Position numbers and translations under genes: made by a program. Positions 1 through 8,717 of a stretch of 50,851 bases of DNA are shown here, piece after piece (positions within the stretch are counted from its first letter, which is position 1; each line of letters starts with the position of its first letter). Below the pieces are notes generated by a model that worked only from the letters and a program-made list of their open reading frames with translations, did not search any database and had not been told where the DNA came from. Source of the stretch: a virus. Location: positions 1 to 50,851 of IMG/VR virus record IMGVR_UViG_3300046507_000357; one strand, written 5' to 3'.

Positions 1-8
1 TGCGACTC

Positions 9-440
9 ATGCCTGTAAATGGCTTTAACGTAGGCCGCGACTACGCGGTGAACGTCCAGACGCCGAGCGGCCCGCTGCAATTCAACCTCGTGACCAAGTT
101 CACGAAGAAACAAGACCTGATCGACAAGAAGATCAAGGGCTTGGACGGCCGCACGCGTCACGTCGTGTTCCCGGACGGCTGGAATGGCACGTTCGAGATC
201 GAGCGGCAAGACAGTTCGGTCGACGACTACTTCGCAGCGCAGGAAGCCGCGTATTACGCCGGCCAGAACACGCTGCCGTCGACGATCACCGAAACGATCA
301 CCGAAGTGAGCGGCGCCATCACGCAATACCAGTACACGAATGTCATGCTGAAGTTCCCGAATCCGGGCGATGCCGCCGGCGACGAGACCGTTCACATGAC
401 GGTGGACTGGCTGGCTGAACGCCGCATCAAGTTGGCGTAA
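9..440 (+). CDS. phage tail tube protein
   Basis: A 143-residue acidic-basic mixed protein with no signal peptide or membrane segment. Size, composition and position directly before the overlapping tail-assembly chaperone genes and the tape measure fit a contractile-tail tube protein, whose hexameric rings form the inner tail channel. The start ATG follows only eight bases of window, so its ribosome site cannot be judged. The sheath gene expected just upstream is not in the window. Assignment rests on gene order and general resemblance, not on a diagnostic motif. Confidence 0.75.
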   Translation: MPVNGFNVGRDYAVNVQTPSGPLQFNLVTKFTKKQDLIDKKIKGLDGRTRHVVFPDGWNGTFEIERQDSSVDDYFAAQEAAYYAGQNTLPSTITETITEVSGAITQYQYTNVMLKFPNPGDAAGDETVHMTVDWLAERRIKLA

Positions 441-504
441 GCAGCGCGGCCGCGCTCTCAATGATGTGCGGCCGCATCCCGAATAATCTCACCAAAGAGC
501 CAAC

Positions 505-900
505 ATGAAAGTCAATGTGAAGCAGCCCGGCGCGACGCCGGCAGAAAACATCGAACGCCCGAGCGACATGATCGTCAAGCAGGCTGCGCAGTCTCTGACG
601 GTCGAGGACAACACCGGCCGATCGATTGGCCTGCGCCTGCCGAAACCGCTCCAGCGTTTGCGCTTCATCGACGCGATGGGCGAAAGCTCGAGCAATTCGC
701 TGTGGGCAGGCACCGTAGCGCCGCTGATGTATGTGGGATCGATCGACGGCGAGGCAGTCAATGTGCCGGTGACAAAGCGTGAAATTGAGGCGCTGTATCA
801 GCGACTCGACGAACACGGTCTCGACGCGGCGACGGAAGGAATCCAGCAGCTTCTCGGCATCTCGAAGGTGGAGGTCGACGAGGAAGCGGCAAAAAAATAG
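505..900 (+). CDS. tail assembly chaperone, short form (gpG-like)
   Basis: A 131-residue soluble protein between tube and tape measure, the position of lambda gpG and equivalents, which bind the tape measure and guide tube polymerisation. It ends in two Lys codons and TAG directly on a run of seven A (891-897), where a second open frame begins. A short form plus a frameshifted long form is the normal arrangement for this gene pair. Confidence 0.75.
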   Translation: MKVNVKQPGATPAENIERPSDMIVKQAAQSLTVEDNTGRSIGLRLPKPLQRLRFIDAMGESSSNSLWAGTVAPLMYVGSIDGEAVNVPVTKREIEALYQRLDEHGLDAATEGIQQLLGISKVEVDEEAAKK

Positions 901-1073
901 TCGGCAACGCGGCGATTCGCGAGGCTCTGTGGCTGACGCAGCATAACGTTCCATTCGACGTTTCGTTCTCGCTCGACGACACGACGCGCTATGCGTGGTC
1001 GATCATCGTTTCAGAGCAGCAGAGCAATCGCACGTTCGACTGGAACAAGAAAGAGTTCGTTGAGCGCACATGA
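505..1073 (+). CDS. tail assembly chaperone, predicted -1 frameshift fusion (gpGT-like)
   Basis: Reading to base 897, slipping back one base on A-AAA-AAA and continuing in the -1 frame gives 58 more codons (I-V-G-N-A-A-I-R-E...) up to TGA at 1071-1073. The extension is open throughout, has no start codon or ribosome site of its own, and its stop overlaps the ATG of the next gene (ATGA). The predicted fusion is about 189 residues. The slippery run and open extension are seen in the sequence; the use of frameshifting is inferred from known tail chaperones. Confidence 0.7.
891..897 (+). other. A7 slippery site for -1 frameshift
   Basis: The heptamer A AAA AAA lies in the zero-frame register expected for tandem tRNA-Lys slippage, immediately before the TAG stop at 898-900. 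No strong downstream pseudoknot was resolved by eye. Confidence 0.65.
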
Positions 1074-1552
1074 AAACCTTCCATAGCTTCGCCGCGTTCG
1101 CAACGCATCTGCAAGTTCTCGCCATCGAGACGAAAGTCGTCAAGCATGAAGTGCTGGAGGCCGCCGCCGAGGAAGTGCAGGAAACGGCGAAGGGAATGAT
1201 CGGCTTTTACCATGCTGACCCGCATTGGCAGGCTTTGTCACCCGAGTACGAAGCCGCAAAGGTTGCGGCCGGCTATGAGCCTGACGCGCCTCTGCTGAGA
1301 ACCGGCGAAATGCGCGAGAGCATCACTTACGTGGTGTCGACGGACGGAAACAGCGCGGTCGTCGGCACTGACGATCAGAAGATGGTCTGGCACGAACTAG
1401 GCACGGACAAGATGCCGCCGCGCCCCGTCATGGGACCGGCGGGCGTCCACAGCGCGCCGCGAATCGCGTTGATCGCGTCGAAAATGATTACCTCGTGGCT
1501 ATCCGGGCGCGGCGCCAAGAAGCCGGTTATCCACAAAAAACAGACGGCGTGA
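1070..1552 (+). CDS. virion morphogenesis / tail completion protein (HK97 gp10-like)
   Basis: A 160-residue protein with a helical N-terminal half and a C-terminal segment W-H-E-L-G-T-D-K-M-P-P-R-P. The H-E-x-G-T...P-P-R-P pattern is typical of phage virion morphogenesis proteins (gpS/HK97 gp10-type) that complete the head-tail or tail-end interface. Its ATG overlaps the stop of the frameshift extension, so translation is probably coupled to the chaperone. Its place before the tape measure is slightly unusual for a tail-completion gene. Confidence 0.6.
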   Translation: MKTFHSFAAFATHLQVLAIETKVVKHEVLEAAAEEVQETAKGMIGFYHADPHWQALSPEYEAAKVAAGYEPDAPLLRTGEMRESITYVVSTDGNSAVVGTDDQKMVWHELGTDKMPPRPVMGPAGVHSAPRIALIASKMITSWLSGRGAKKPVIHKKQTA

Positions 1553-1555
1553 TCG

Positions 1556-3604
1556 ATGATCGAAGCATTTAAGGTAGGCACCGTCCTTCATCTGACGGAC
1601 CTGATAACGCCCAAGCTGCTCGAACTGTCGAAGCAGATGCTGAAGGTCGAAGTGCAGGTTGCTGCGCTTGATCGGCAGTTCAAGCAGATCGGCAAGGCAA
1701 ACGGCGGCATCAAGCAGGCAACGAATTACGCCAACGCGCTCGACAAGGCGATTGGCAAGACTGACCAGCACGCGAAGATCCTCGTCAAGACGTTCGGCAA
1801 GTTGACGGCGTTCGATGGCAAGGCAATCGACGGCGTGAACAAGCTGCTCGTCGAACTGAACAAGTCGGACGGTGCGGCGGGGCGCTTGTCTGGCCACCTC
1901 GGCAAGATTTCCGCATTCAACCCTGAAGTGCGCGAGTTGGCGCGCTCGACAAAGGCGCTCAGTGACGCGCTGCGGTCATCGTCGAGCAATGCTGCGACGC
2001 TCGCGCATCAGATCAAGTCGATTCACTCGCTCGGTGCGCTTCCTTCCATTCCGGTGATGCCGGGCGGTGGGGGCGGGCGCGGTGGCAGTGGTGGCGGAGG
2101 CGGACGCAGGGGCGGCCACGGCGGCAACATCCACGCCCGCGGGCACATCGGGCCGGGCGGCGTAGGTCTCGGTGGCGTAGGCTTCGGCCTGCCGGGCGGC
2201 ATGGCAACGATGGGGGCGCTCGCCGCTGGCTACATGGCTTACGCGGGCGTCAAGTCGAGCGCAGAGGCGGCCGGCGACTTCGAGTTACAGAAACGCCGCT
2301 TCGAAATGTTCGGCATGAGCGGCGCGCAGAATCAAAGCGCGTTCGACTTCGTGAAAAACTCGAATCTGCCCGGCGCATCGCTGTCGGACAAGATGCGCTA
2401 CATGATCGAAGGTCAGGGCGCGTTTCGCGAGTCTGGCATGGCCGGCGAGGATGCATTGCGCGCGGCGAAGATGGCGATGCCGATGCTCGCCAAGATCCAC
2501 TACGCCAGCATCCTATCGGGGCATGAACTGACCGAATCGCAGGAGATGGACATGCTGCGGTTTGCCGAACAGCGTGGCGCCATCCGTGATCCATCGCTGT
2601 TCAACAAGACCATCGAGAACGCGTACCGCACGACGGTGACATCTGGCGGCCAAGTGGACTTCTCGAACCTGCGCCAATTCATGCGTACATCGCAGGGCGC
2701 TGGCATGACGATCAGCGATGACGGCTTGCTAGGTTGGGCAGAACCGTTGCTCGGCGAATTGAAGGGCGGCCCGGCCGGTACGGCGTTGGCGACCGCGCGC
2801 AAACGCCTGATGGGTATCACGAAGGCGACGAAGGCCCAATTGCAGACAATTCGCATGATGGGCGCGTGGGACATGAGCAAGGTCGTGCTCAACAAGTCTG
2901 GCGGCGTTGACCATTTCACCGGCGACGGAATCCCACTGATGCACGCCAAGGAATTCGGCGAGAACCCGTTCAAGTGGTACTCGGACTACATCCTGCCGTT
3001 CTACAAGGCGAAGGGATACGACATCAACCAGCAGTCGAAGCTGAACAGTGACCTGTTTGGCGGTACTGGCGGTGCGATGTTCGATAAGGTCGGCGTCCAG
3101 TTGCCGACGATCCTTGAAGGTCTGCATGCACGCGCAATCGTGCCGGGCATCGATTCCGCAGTGGACAAGTCGAAGCAGACGCTGACCGGCCAAGAGAAGG
3201 AATTCGAGGCAGCTTGGACAGACTTCAAGACGGTTTTCGGTGAAAACGTTCTGCCTGGCGTCATTCAGGTGCTCAAGGGCGGCACGGAGCTATTCAAGAA
3301 ACTTGCCGACTTCAACAACGAGCAAGGGACTGGTGTTGCGGCCGTGCAAAACGCTCACGGCATCTTCGGCAAGATCGGCGCGGCATGGGATTGGGCGAAT
3401 GGCAACGTGCCGGCAAAAACCGACACGACGGTTGCCGGGCGCGCGAGTGCTGCACCGAACCTCAACGTCAATGTCGCTGTTGACGGCACGCCGCTTCACG
3501 CCAAGTTCGTCAACACCATCGTGCGCAAGACAAGCTCATCGCTCGGAACCGGCTTCTTCGACCCGAACGCGTCGCCGATCAACCAATTCGTAACCGGACA
3601 CTGA
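1556..3604 (+). CDS. tail tape measure protein
   Basis: At 682 residues this is the longest product of the tail operon and directly follows the chaperones. Tape measure proteins set tail length and exit with the DNA. The N-terminal ~150 residues are helical and Lys/Ala-rich. A strongly glycine-rich linker spans about residues 165-215, followed by a short hydrophobic Ala/Gly segment and a helical C-terminal part. By the common rule of about 0.15 nm per residue the tail would be near 100 nm. It starts three bases after the previous stop. Confidence 0.85.
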   Translation: MIEAFKVGTVLHLTDLITPKLLELSKQMLKVEVQVAALDRQFKQIGKANGGIKQATNYANALDKAIGKTDQHAKILVKTFGKLTAFDGKAIDGVNKLLVELNKSDGAAGRLSGHLGKISAFNPEVRELARSTKALSDALRSSSSNAATLAHQIKSIHSLGALPSIPVMPGGGGGRGGSGGGGGRRGGHGGNIHARGHIGPGGVGLGGVGFGLPGGMATMGALAAGYMAYAGVKSSAEAAGDFELQKRRFEMFGMSGAQNQSAFDFVKNSNLPGASLSDKMRYMIEGQGAFRESGMAGEDALRAAKMAMPMLAKIHYASILSGHELTESQEMDMLRFAEQRGAIRDPSLFNKTIENAYRTTVTSGGQVDFSNLRQFMRTSQGAGMTISDDGLLGWAEPLLGELKGGPAGTALATARKRLMGITKATKAQLQTIRMMGAWDMSKVVLNKSGGVDHFTGDGIPLMHAKEFGENPFKWYSDYILPFYKAKGYDINQQSKLNSDLFGGTGGAMFDKVGVQLPTILEGLHARAIVPGIDSAVDKSKQTLTGQEKEFEAAWTDFKTVFGENVLPGVIQVLKGGTELFKKLADFNNEQGTGVAAVQNAHGIFGKIGAAWDWANGNVPAKTDTTVAGRASAAPNLNVNVAVDGTPLHAKFVNTIVRKTSSSLGTGFFDPNASPINQFVTGH

Positions 3605-3605
3605 T

Positions 3606-4568
3606 ATGGCTGTAGTTTTGCAGCTCGGCGACTTCACGTTTTCCGAGTACGAAATCCCCGATCGCATCACTATGGTGACGGCAATCCGCACCGTCGTCCG
3701 CAAGATGGTCGGCGGTGCGCGCAACGTCAACATGATGGGCTATGACCCGGCGCCGCTCGAGTGGTCCGGCATGCTGCTCGGCTCCAATGCGCTTGACCGC
3801 GCGCGCACTCTCAAGCAGATGGCGCTTGCGCAGAAGATGCTGACGCTGACGTTCAGCGAATACAGCTACGCGGTCGTCATCAGCGAGTTTGTCGAGGACT
3901 TCCAGCGCGAGTACGAGATTTACTATCGGCTGCGGCTTGAAATCGTCGCTGACAACGCGGCGCAAGGTCCGACCGCGGCGCCCGGCATTGACTCGCTGAT
4001 CGGCGCTGACATTTCGACTGCGAACGGCATCTGCTCGAAGATCGGCAATGCTGGCCTCACGTCGAGCATGGGAACGCTGACGACGGCGATCGGTGCGGTG
4101 TCGAGCTTTGCGACGGCAGCAAAAAGCACGCTGCAAAGCGTCCTCGCGCCGCTCGCCACGGTTCAGGCGCAGGTGACTACGCTGATCGCCGCCGGCGAGA
4201 ACACGCTGCAAAGCGTCGCGACGGTTGGCGGCCTGCTGCCGAACAATCCGATCGCGCAGCAAGTGTCGAAACTCAGCGCGCAGGTCAACACGATGACGCA
4301 GCAGCCTCAATTGCTGCAGCTACAAGGCGTTCTGTCCCGCGTCAGTACGAACATCGGCCAGATCGGCTCTGCGTCCAAGACGATCACTGTCGTGGGCGGC
4401 AACCTGTATGACCTCGCAGCCAAGTATTACAAGGATGCGACCGGATGGGTGAGCCTTTCGAAGGCCAATCCGTCGCTCGGCGGCGATCCGAACATCAGCG
4501 GCACGCAGAACATCGCTCTGCCGGCAACGAATACCGCGGCATCTTCAGACGGAGTACCTAATGCCTAG
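3606..4568 (+). CDS. baseplate/tail protein with gpU-like N-terminus and LysM-like C-terminus
   Basis: A 320-residue protein. The first ~100 residues resemble the P2 gpU/DNA-circularisation-N type tail fold. Residues ~105-250 are an Ala/Thr/Gln-rich helical region. The C-terminal ~60 residues carry N-L-Y-D-L-A-A-K-Y-Y-K-D-A-T-G-W, a LysM-like peptidoglycan-binding module of the gpX type. It probably joins tape measure and hub and may touch cell wall during injection. Its stop overlaps the next start by 8 bp. Confidence 0.65.
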   Translation: MAVVLQLGDFTFSEYEIPDRITMVTAIRTVVRKMVGGARNVNMMGYDPAPLEWSGMLLGSNALDRARTLKQMALAQKMLTLTFSEYSYAVVISEFVEDFQREYEIYYRLRLEIVADNAAQGPTAAPGIDSLIGADISTANGICSKIGNAGLTSSMGTLTTAIGAVSSFATAAKSTLQSVLAPLATVQAQVTTLIAAGENTLQSVATVGGLLPNNPIAQQVSKLSAQVNTMTQQPQLLQLQGVLSRVSTNIGQIGSASKTITVVGGNLYDLAAKYYKDATGWVSLSKANPSLGGDPNISGTQNIALPATNTAASSDGVPNA

Positions 4569-5730
4569 TGCTGATCGCATTCTCGTGACACAGCCTGCCG
4601 GATTGGTGACTGTGCCGCGAGGTGCGGTCACGCTCGGCACTTCGCTATCCGACCAAATGACGCTGTGTACCGCATGGCTCGATTGGGAAGTTGAAAACAA
4701 CGCGCTTTCGTCTGCGGACACGTTTTCCATCCGGTTCGCGGGTTCATCACTGCCGCCAGCTACTGACGTGAACTGGTTCAGCGGCCAGAAAGACATGTTC
4801 GTCGAGATATTCGCGGGCTTTCCCGAGGACTACGACTATTTCACGCCGCAGGAGTTGACGAAGCTCATCTTCGGTCAGGTTGACACGATCGACTACGACA
4901 TAGCAAGCGACACAGTGACCGTGCACGGCCGCGATCTGACGCGCGTTTTCATCGATACCAAGACGACCGAGAAGTTTCAGAACCAGACGTCGAGCCAGAT
5001 CGCAACGACGCTCGCGAAGCGCCGCGGACTGACGCCGCAAGTGACGGCCACCAAGACAAAAGCCGGCGCTTACTACGACATAGAGCACGTCAACCTGATG
5101 GATGAGCGCACGGAGTGGGACATCCTCTCATTTCTCGCGCAGCAGGAAGGCTTCATCGTTACCGTGAAGGACAAGACGCTGTATTTCGGGCCGCCACCGG
5201 CCGCCGATTCTGCGCCTTACCCGATCGTCTGGACGCAGGTCAATCCGACGCAGCTTGACTATCGAGCGATGGCCGGCAATGTCGAGGATATGCAGTTTCA
5301 GCGCACGCTAACGGTCTCGCGCGGCGTGACGGTCATCGTTCGGTCGTGGAATGACAAGAACCAGTACGGCTTCAACGCCACATACCCGCCAAAGAAGGTC
5401 GGCAGCTTGCAACCCGGCCAGGCGACGACGGCCGGCGGCGGCCAGGTGTTCACGTTTTTCTACCCGAACATCGACAAGCAGCGCGCGCTTCAGATCGCAC
5501 AGCAGAAATACGACCTGATCGTTGCGCACGAGATGAAGTTCTCATGCCGCATCCCGGGCGACGTGACGCTGAACGCGCAGACGATCATTCAGGTGTCTGG
5601 CACCGGCACTGCGTTCGACCAGACGTATTACCCGTCGCAGATCGTGCGCCGCATGTCGTTCGACGGCGGCTTCGAGATGACCGTACACGGCAAGAACCAT
5701 GCTGCAACCTCACAGGCGGTCCCGCTCTGA
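4561..5730 (+). CDS. baseplate hub protein (P2 gpD / Mu gp44-like)
   Basis: A 389-residue protein with a beta-rich N-terminal barrel and a central D-I-L-S-F-L-A-Q-Q-E-G-F segment typical of the gpD/gp44/VgrG-N hub family. The trimeric hub caps the tube and carries the spike. It is translationally coupled on both sides: 8-bp overlap upstream and a TGATG overlap with the spike gene. Confidence 0.75.
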   Translation: MPSADRILVTQPAGLVTVPRGAVTLGTSLSDQMTLCTAWLDWEVENNALSSADTFSIRFAGSSLPPATDVNWFSGQKDMFVEIFAGFPEDYDYFTPQELTKLIFGQVDTIDYDIASDTVTVHGRDLTRVFIDTKTTEKFQNQTSSQIATTLAKRRGLTPQVTATKTKAGAYYDIEHVNLMDERTEWDILSFLAQQEGFIVTVKDKTLYFGPPPAADSAPYPIVWTQVNPTQLDYRAMAGNVEDMQFQRTLTVSRGVTVIVRSWNDKNQYGFNATYPPKKVGSLQPGQATTAGGGQVFTFFYPNIDKQRALQIAQQKYDLIVAHEMKFSCRIPGDVTLNAQTIIQVSGTGTAFDQTYYPSQIVRRMSFDGGFEMTVHGKNHAATSQAVPL

Positions 5731-6374
5731 TGAATTACCACGAACTAGCGAACAACATGCGCTCGCATGCGGAAGCGGCTGCCGGTCGCATTCCCAAGCC
5801 GCGCATGGCGCAGATCAGCAGCTACAACGCGTCGACGCACTCGGTCAAGGTCACGTTTCAGGGCGTTGGCGACTCGGATTTCACCGAAACCGGCTGGATT
5901 CCGCTCGGCGCGGTAGGTGTAGGCAATGGCTTCGGCGTGCTGACGGCACCGAATATCGGCGATATGGTGATGGTGTCGTTTTCCGACGGCTCCAATGCTG
6001 CGCCGAAGATCGTTGGGCGGTTTTTCTCGAACGTGAACGTGCCGCCGGCGGTGCCGGCCGGTGAGACGTGGATCGTGCACAAGTCGGGATCGCTGCTCAA
6101 GTTTCACAACGACGGTTCTGTCGAGTTGAAAGCTGCCGCTGGCGCGACGTACACCGCCACGCAACATCACTTCGTCGGCCCGGTGCTGATGGACAACACG
6201 CTGACCGGTAACGGCGGCATCGCGATCAGTGGCGACAACGGATCAGGCAACGCGTCAACCGTCAATGGCAACTTCAACACGACGGGCACGATCACGAACA
6301 ACGGCCACGACATCGGCAGCACGCACAAACACGTCAATTCCGGCGGCTCTGGCCTCGGTGGAGTACCGCAGTGA
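5730..6374 (+). CDS. baseplate spike protein (gpV / Mu gp45-like)
   Basis: 214 residues from the ATG that overlaps the hub stop. An OB-fold-like N-terminal half (I-G-D-M-V-M-V-S-F near residue 80) leads into a repetitive Gly/Asn/Thr beta-helix and ends with G-S-T-H-K-H-V-N-S-G. The H-x-H tip matches the iron-binding apex known in gpV-type membrane-piercing spikes. A longer reading frame upstream is open but lies over the hub gene and was not used. Confidence 0.8.
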   Translation: MNYHELANNMRSHAEAAAGRIPKPRMAQISSYNASTHSVKVTFQGVGDSDFTETGWIPLGAVGVGNGFGVLTAPNIGDMVMVSFSDGSNAAPKIVGRFFSNVNVPPAVPAGETWIVHKSGSLLKFHNDGSVELKAAAGATYTATQHHFVGPVLMDNTLTGNGGIAISGDNGSGNASTVNGNFNTTGTITNNGHDIGSTHKHVNSGGSGLGGVPQ

Positions 6375-6772
6375 CAGACCTGAATCATTTCTGGAGCAAC
6401 GACCTATCGATTGCATCGAACGGCGATCTGTCGGTCGCGAACGATGACACGCTCGCGCAACAGGAACTGCTCCGCGCGCTGATGACGAACCCGCAACTTG
6501 CCGACTCGGCCGGCAACCCGATGGCCTCGCCCGATTACACCTGGCACGCAGACTTCGGCGCAGGCATTCCGCGGCGCATCGGCAAGACGCTGAACGTGTC
6601 CGAGCTGCGCGGCACGATCCAATCGACGATCAAGACGATTGCAGGCATCGCCACATCCCCGACGCAGGTTGTCACGGTAACGCCGTTCAACAACGGCGCC
6701 GCGGTGACGATCCAGTATGCCGACGCCGTGACGGGCCAGGTATCGACCCTATCCTTCGACATCAATCAATAA
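6371..6772 (+). CDS. baseplate wedge protein (Mu gp46 / gp25-like)
   Basis: 133 residues starting at a GTG whose last two bases overlap the spike stop. The segment Y-T-W-H-A-D-F-G-A-G-I-P and the following helical region match small wedge proteins that sit between spike and gpJ/gp47 in contractile baseplates. Order (spike, wedge, J, gp48) is conserved in Mu- and P2-type phages. Confidence 0.7.
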   Translation: MTDLNHFWSNDLSIASNGDLSVANDDTLAQQELLRALMTNPQLADSAGNPMASPDYTWHADFGAGIPRRIGKTLNVSELRGTIQSTIKTIAGIATSPTQVVTVTPFNNGAAVTIQYADAVTGQVSTLSFDINQ

Positions 6773-7903
6773 ATGGCAAACGTACAGACGCAATCGCTGA
6801 CGCAGATGCTTCAAAACTTTGCGTCTACGGTGCAGGGTTCGGTGACGTCCGCGATCCTGAACTTCAACATCGGCACGGTGTTCCGCGCGCTCGGCGAGGC
6901 GGTGTCAGGCATCGCGCTCTGGCTGCAAGGTCTGATCCTGCAAATGCTTGCGCTCACGCGGGCATCGACGTCGACAGGATCGGATCTCGATTCGTGGTTT
7001 GCTGACTTCGGCTTTGCGCGGCTGGCTGCGTCGTATGCGACCGGCACTGTGACGTTCTCGCGCTTCACGCCAACGTCGCAGGCGGTCGTTCCGGTCGGCA
7101 CTGTCGTTCAGACGACGGATGGCACGCAGCAATTCACAGTCAACACCGACACGACGAACCCTGCATACAGTGCGGCGCTTGGCGGCTATGTGCTGGCGGC
7201 AGGCACGGCAAGCCTCAGCGTCACGGTGACAGCCGTAACGGCCGGCACAGGCGGCAATGTGCTCGCCGGAACGATCTCGCAACTGTCGCAGTCGGTGCCC
7301 GGCGTCGATACGGTGACGAACGCCGCAGCCTTCACGAACGCGGTCAATGCGGAGTCTGATGCGACCGCGCTTGCTCGCTTCCAATCGTGGCTACTGAGCC
7401 TGTCGAAGGCGACGAAAGCAGCTATCGGTAACGCTATCACGTCGCTGCAACAAGGTCTGACATACACGATCACCGAGAATTACACCTACGGCGGCGTCTA
7501 CCAGCCGGGTACGTTTTATATCGTCGCGGACGATGGGAGTGGTGCGCCATCTTCGACGCTTCTCTCGACGATTTATAACGCCGTTGATGCGGTCCGGCCT
7601 TTCACGTCAACATTCAACGTCTTTGCGCCGGTCGTCGTCAACGCCAGCGTTGCAATGACGATTTCCACGGCATCAGGTTACACGCACAGTACGGTTGCCG
7701 CCGCGGTGCAATCTGCGCTTCAGAACTACATCAACACGCTGCCGCTCGGCAGTTCGCTGGCTTACTCGCGCCTCGCGCAGGTCGCGTATGACGCCTCGCC
7801 CGGCGTGACGAACGTCACAGGTGTGACGCTGAACGGTGGAACGTCCGATGTGACCGCCGATGCAAAAACTGTCGTGAAAGCGGCAACTATCACGGTGACC
7901 TAA
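6773..7903 (+). CDS. baseplate J-like protein (Mu gp47-like)
   Basis: 376 residues with the beta-rich repeated V-P-V-G-T-V-V-Q-T and G-T-G-G-N-V-L-A-G motifs typical of baseplate J (PF04865) proteins, the wedge arm linking hub to fibres. It begins immediately after the preceding stop and overlaps the next start by 1 bp (TAATG). Confidence 0.85.
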   Translation: MANVQTQSLTQMLQNFASTVQGSVTSAILNFNIGTVFRALGEAVSGIALWLQGLILQMLALTRASTSTGSDLDSWFADFGFARLAASYATGTVTFSRFTPTSQAVVPVGTVVQTTDGTQQFTVNTDTTNPAYSAALGGYVLAAGTASLSVTVTAVTAGTGGNVLAGTISQLSQSVPGVDTVTNAAAFTNAVNAESDATALARFQSWLLSLSKATKAAIGNAITSLQQGLTYTITENYTYGGVYQPGTFYIVADDGSGAPSSTLLSTIYNAVDAVRPFTSTFNVFAPVVVNASVAMTISTASGYTHSTVAAAVQSALQNYINTLPLGSSLAYSRLAQVAYDASPGVTNVTGVTLNGGTSDVTADAKTVVKAATITVT

Positions 7904-8628
7904 TGGCGACTGGCGATCAGCAGGACATGTTGGCGCGCTTGCAAGCGCTCCTGCCGCGCGGCTGGTTCGGCGATGCGCCGCCCATCCTGACGGCGTTGCT
8001 CAACGGCTTCGCGGCCATTCTCGCGAACGTCTACGCGGTGCTTTCATACGCGCGGCTCCAGTTGCGCATTGCGACGGCGACGGACGGCTGGCTCGACATC
8101 ATATCGGCCGACTTCTTCGGCACGACTCTGCCGCGCAAGACGGGCGAGAGCGACACGGCGTTTCGCAATCGGATCACGGTGAACCTGTTCCGCGAGCGCG
8201 CGACGCGCAAGGCAGTCGTGCAAGTGCTGACGACGCTGACAGGACGCGCGCCGCTCATCATCGAGCCTATGCGCCCGGCTGACACAGGCGGATATGGCAT
8301 CGCATGCGGCTACGGTGTGGCCGGCGCGTATGGCTCGCTCGTTCACCAGTATCAGGCGTTTGTGACTGCATATAGGCCGCGCGGCATCGGCATCCCGAAC
8401 ATCGCCGGCTATGGCGGTTCGTCATCTGGCTACAGCATCGCATCACGCGGCGAATACGCCAGCATGAGCATGGTTCAGCAGTCGGTGAGCGACGCTGACA
8501 TCTATGCGGCCGTCGCCTCGGTGATCCCGGCCGGAACGATTGTCTGGATGCGTATCTCGGCAGACGTTCCTGCACCACCGACGTTCCTCGATAGCACATT
8601 CATCCTGGACAGTGGGACGCTTGCATAG
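7903..8628 (+). CDS. baseplate wedge protein (gpI / Mu gp48-like)
   Basis: 241 residues beginning M-A-T-G-D-Q-Q-D-M-L-A-R-L-Q-A-L-L-P-R-G-W-F, typical of gpI/gp48-type tail-end proteins that attach fibres to the wedge. A central Gly/Tyr repeat (G-Y-G-I-A-C-G-Y-G) gives an unusually glycine-rich middle. It is the last gene of the tight tail operon and is followed by a terminator. Confidence 0.7.
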   Translation: MATGDQQDMLARLQALLPRGWFGDAPPILTALLNGFAAILANVYAVLSYARLQLRIATATDGWLDIISADFFGTTLPRKTGESDTAFRNRITVNLFRERATRKAVVQVLTTLTGRAPLIIEPMRPADTGGYGIACGYGVAGAYGSLVHQYQAFVTAYRPRGIGIPNIAGYGGSSSGYSIASRGEYASMSMVQQSVSDADIYAAVASVIPAGTIVWMRISADVPAPPTFLDSTFILDSGTLA

Positions 8629-8680
8629 CAGCATCATCGCGACGAATCAAAGCTGCCATGTGGCGGCATCCAATTCCACA

Positions 8681-8706
8681 AGCCCGCCACAGTGCGGGCT
8701 TTTTTT
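8681..8706 (+). terminator. rho-independent terminator after tail operon
   Basis: Perfect 7-bp stem AGCCCGC/GCGGGCT (8681-8687 with 8694-8700), six-base loop, then six T. It separates the baseplate genes from the fibre genes and may let the fibres be expressed at a different level. Confidence 0.8.
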
Positions 8707-8717
8707 ATGGCTAAAGC

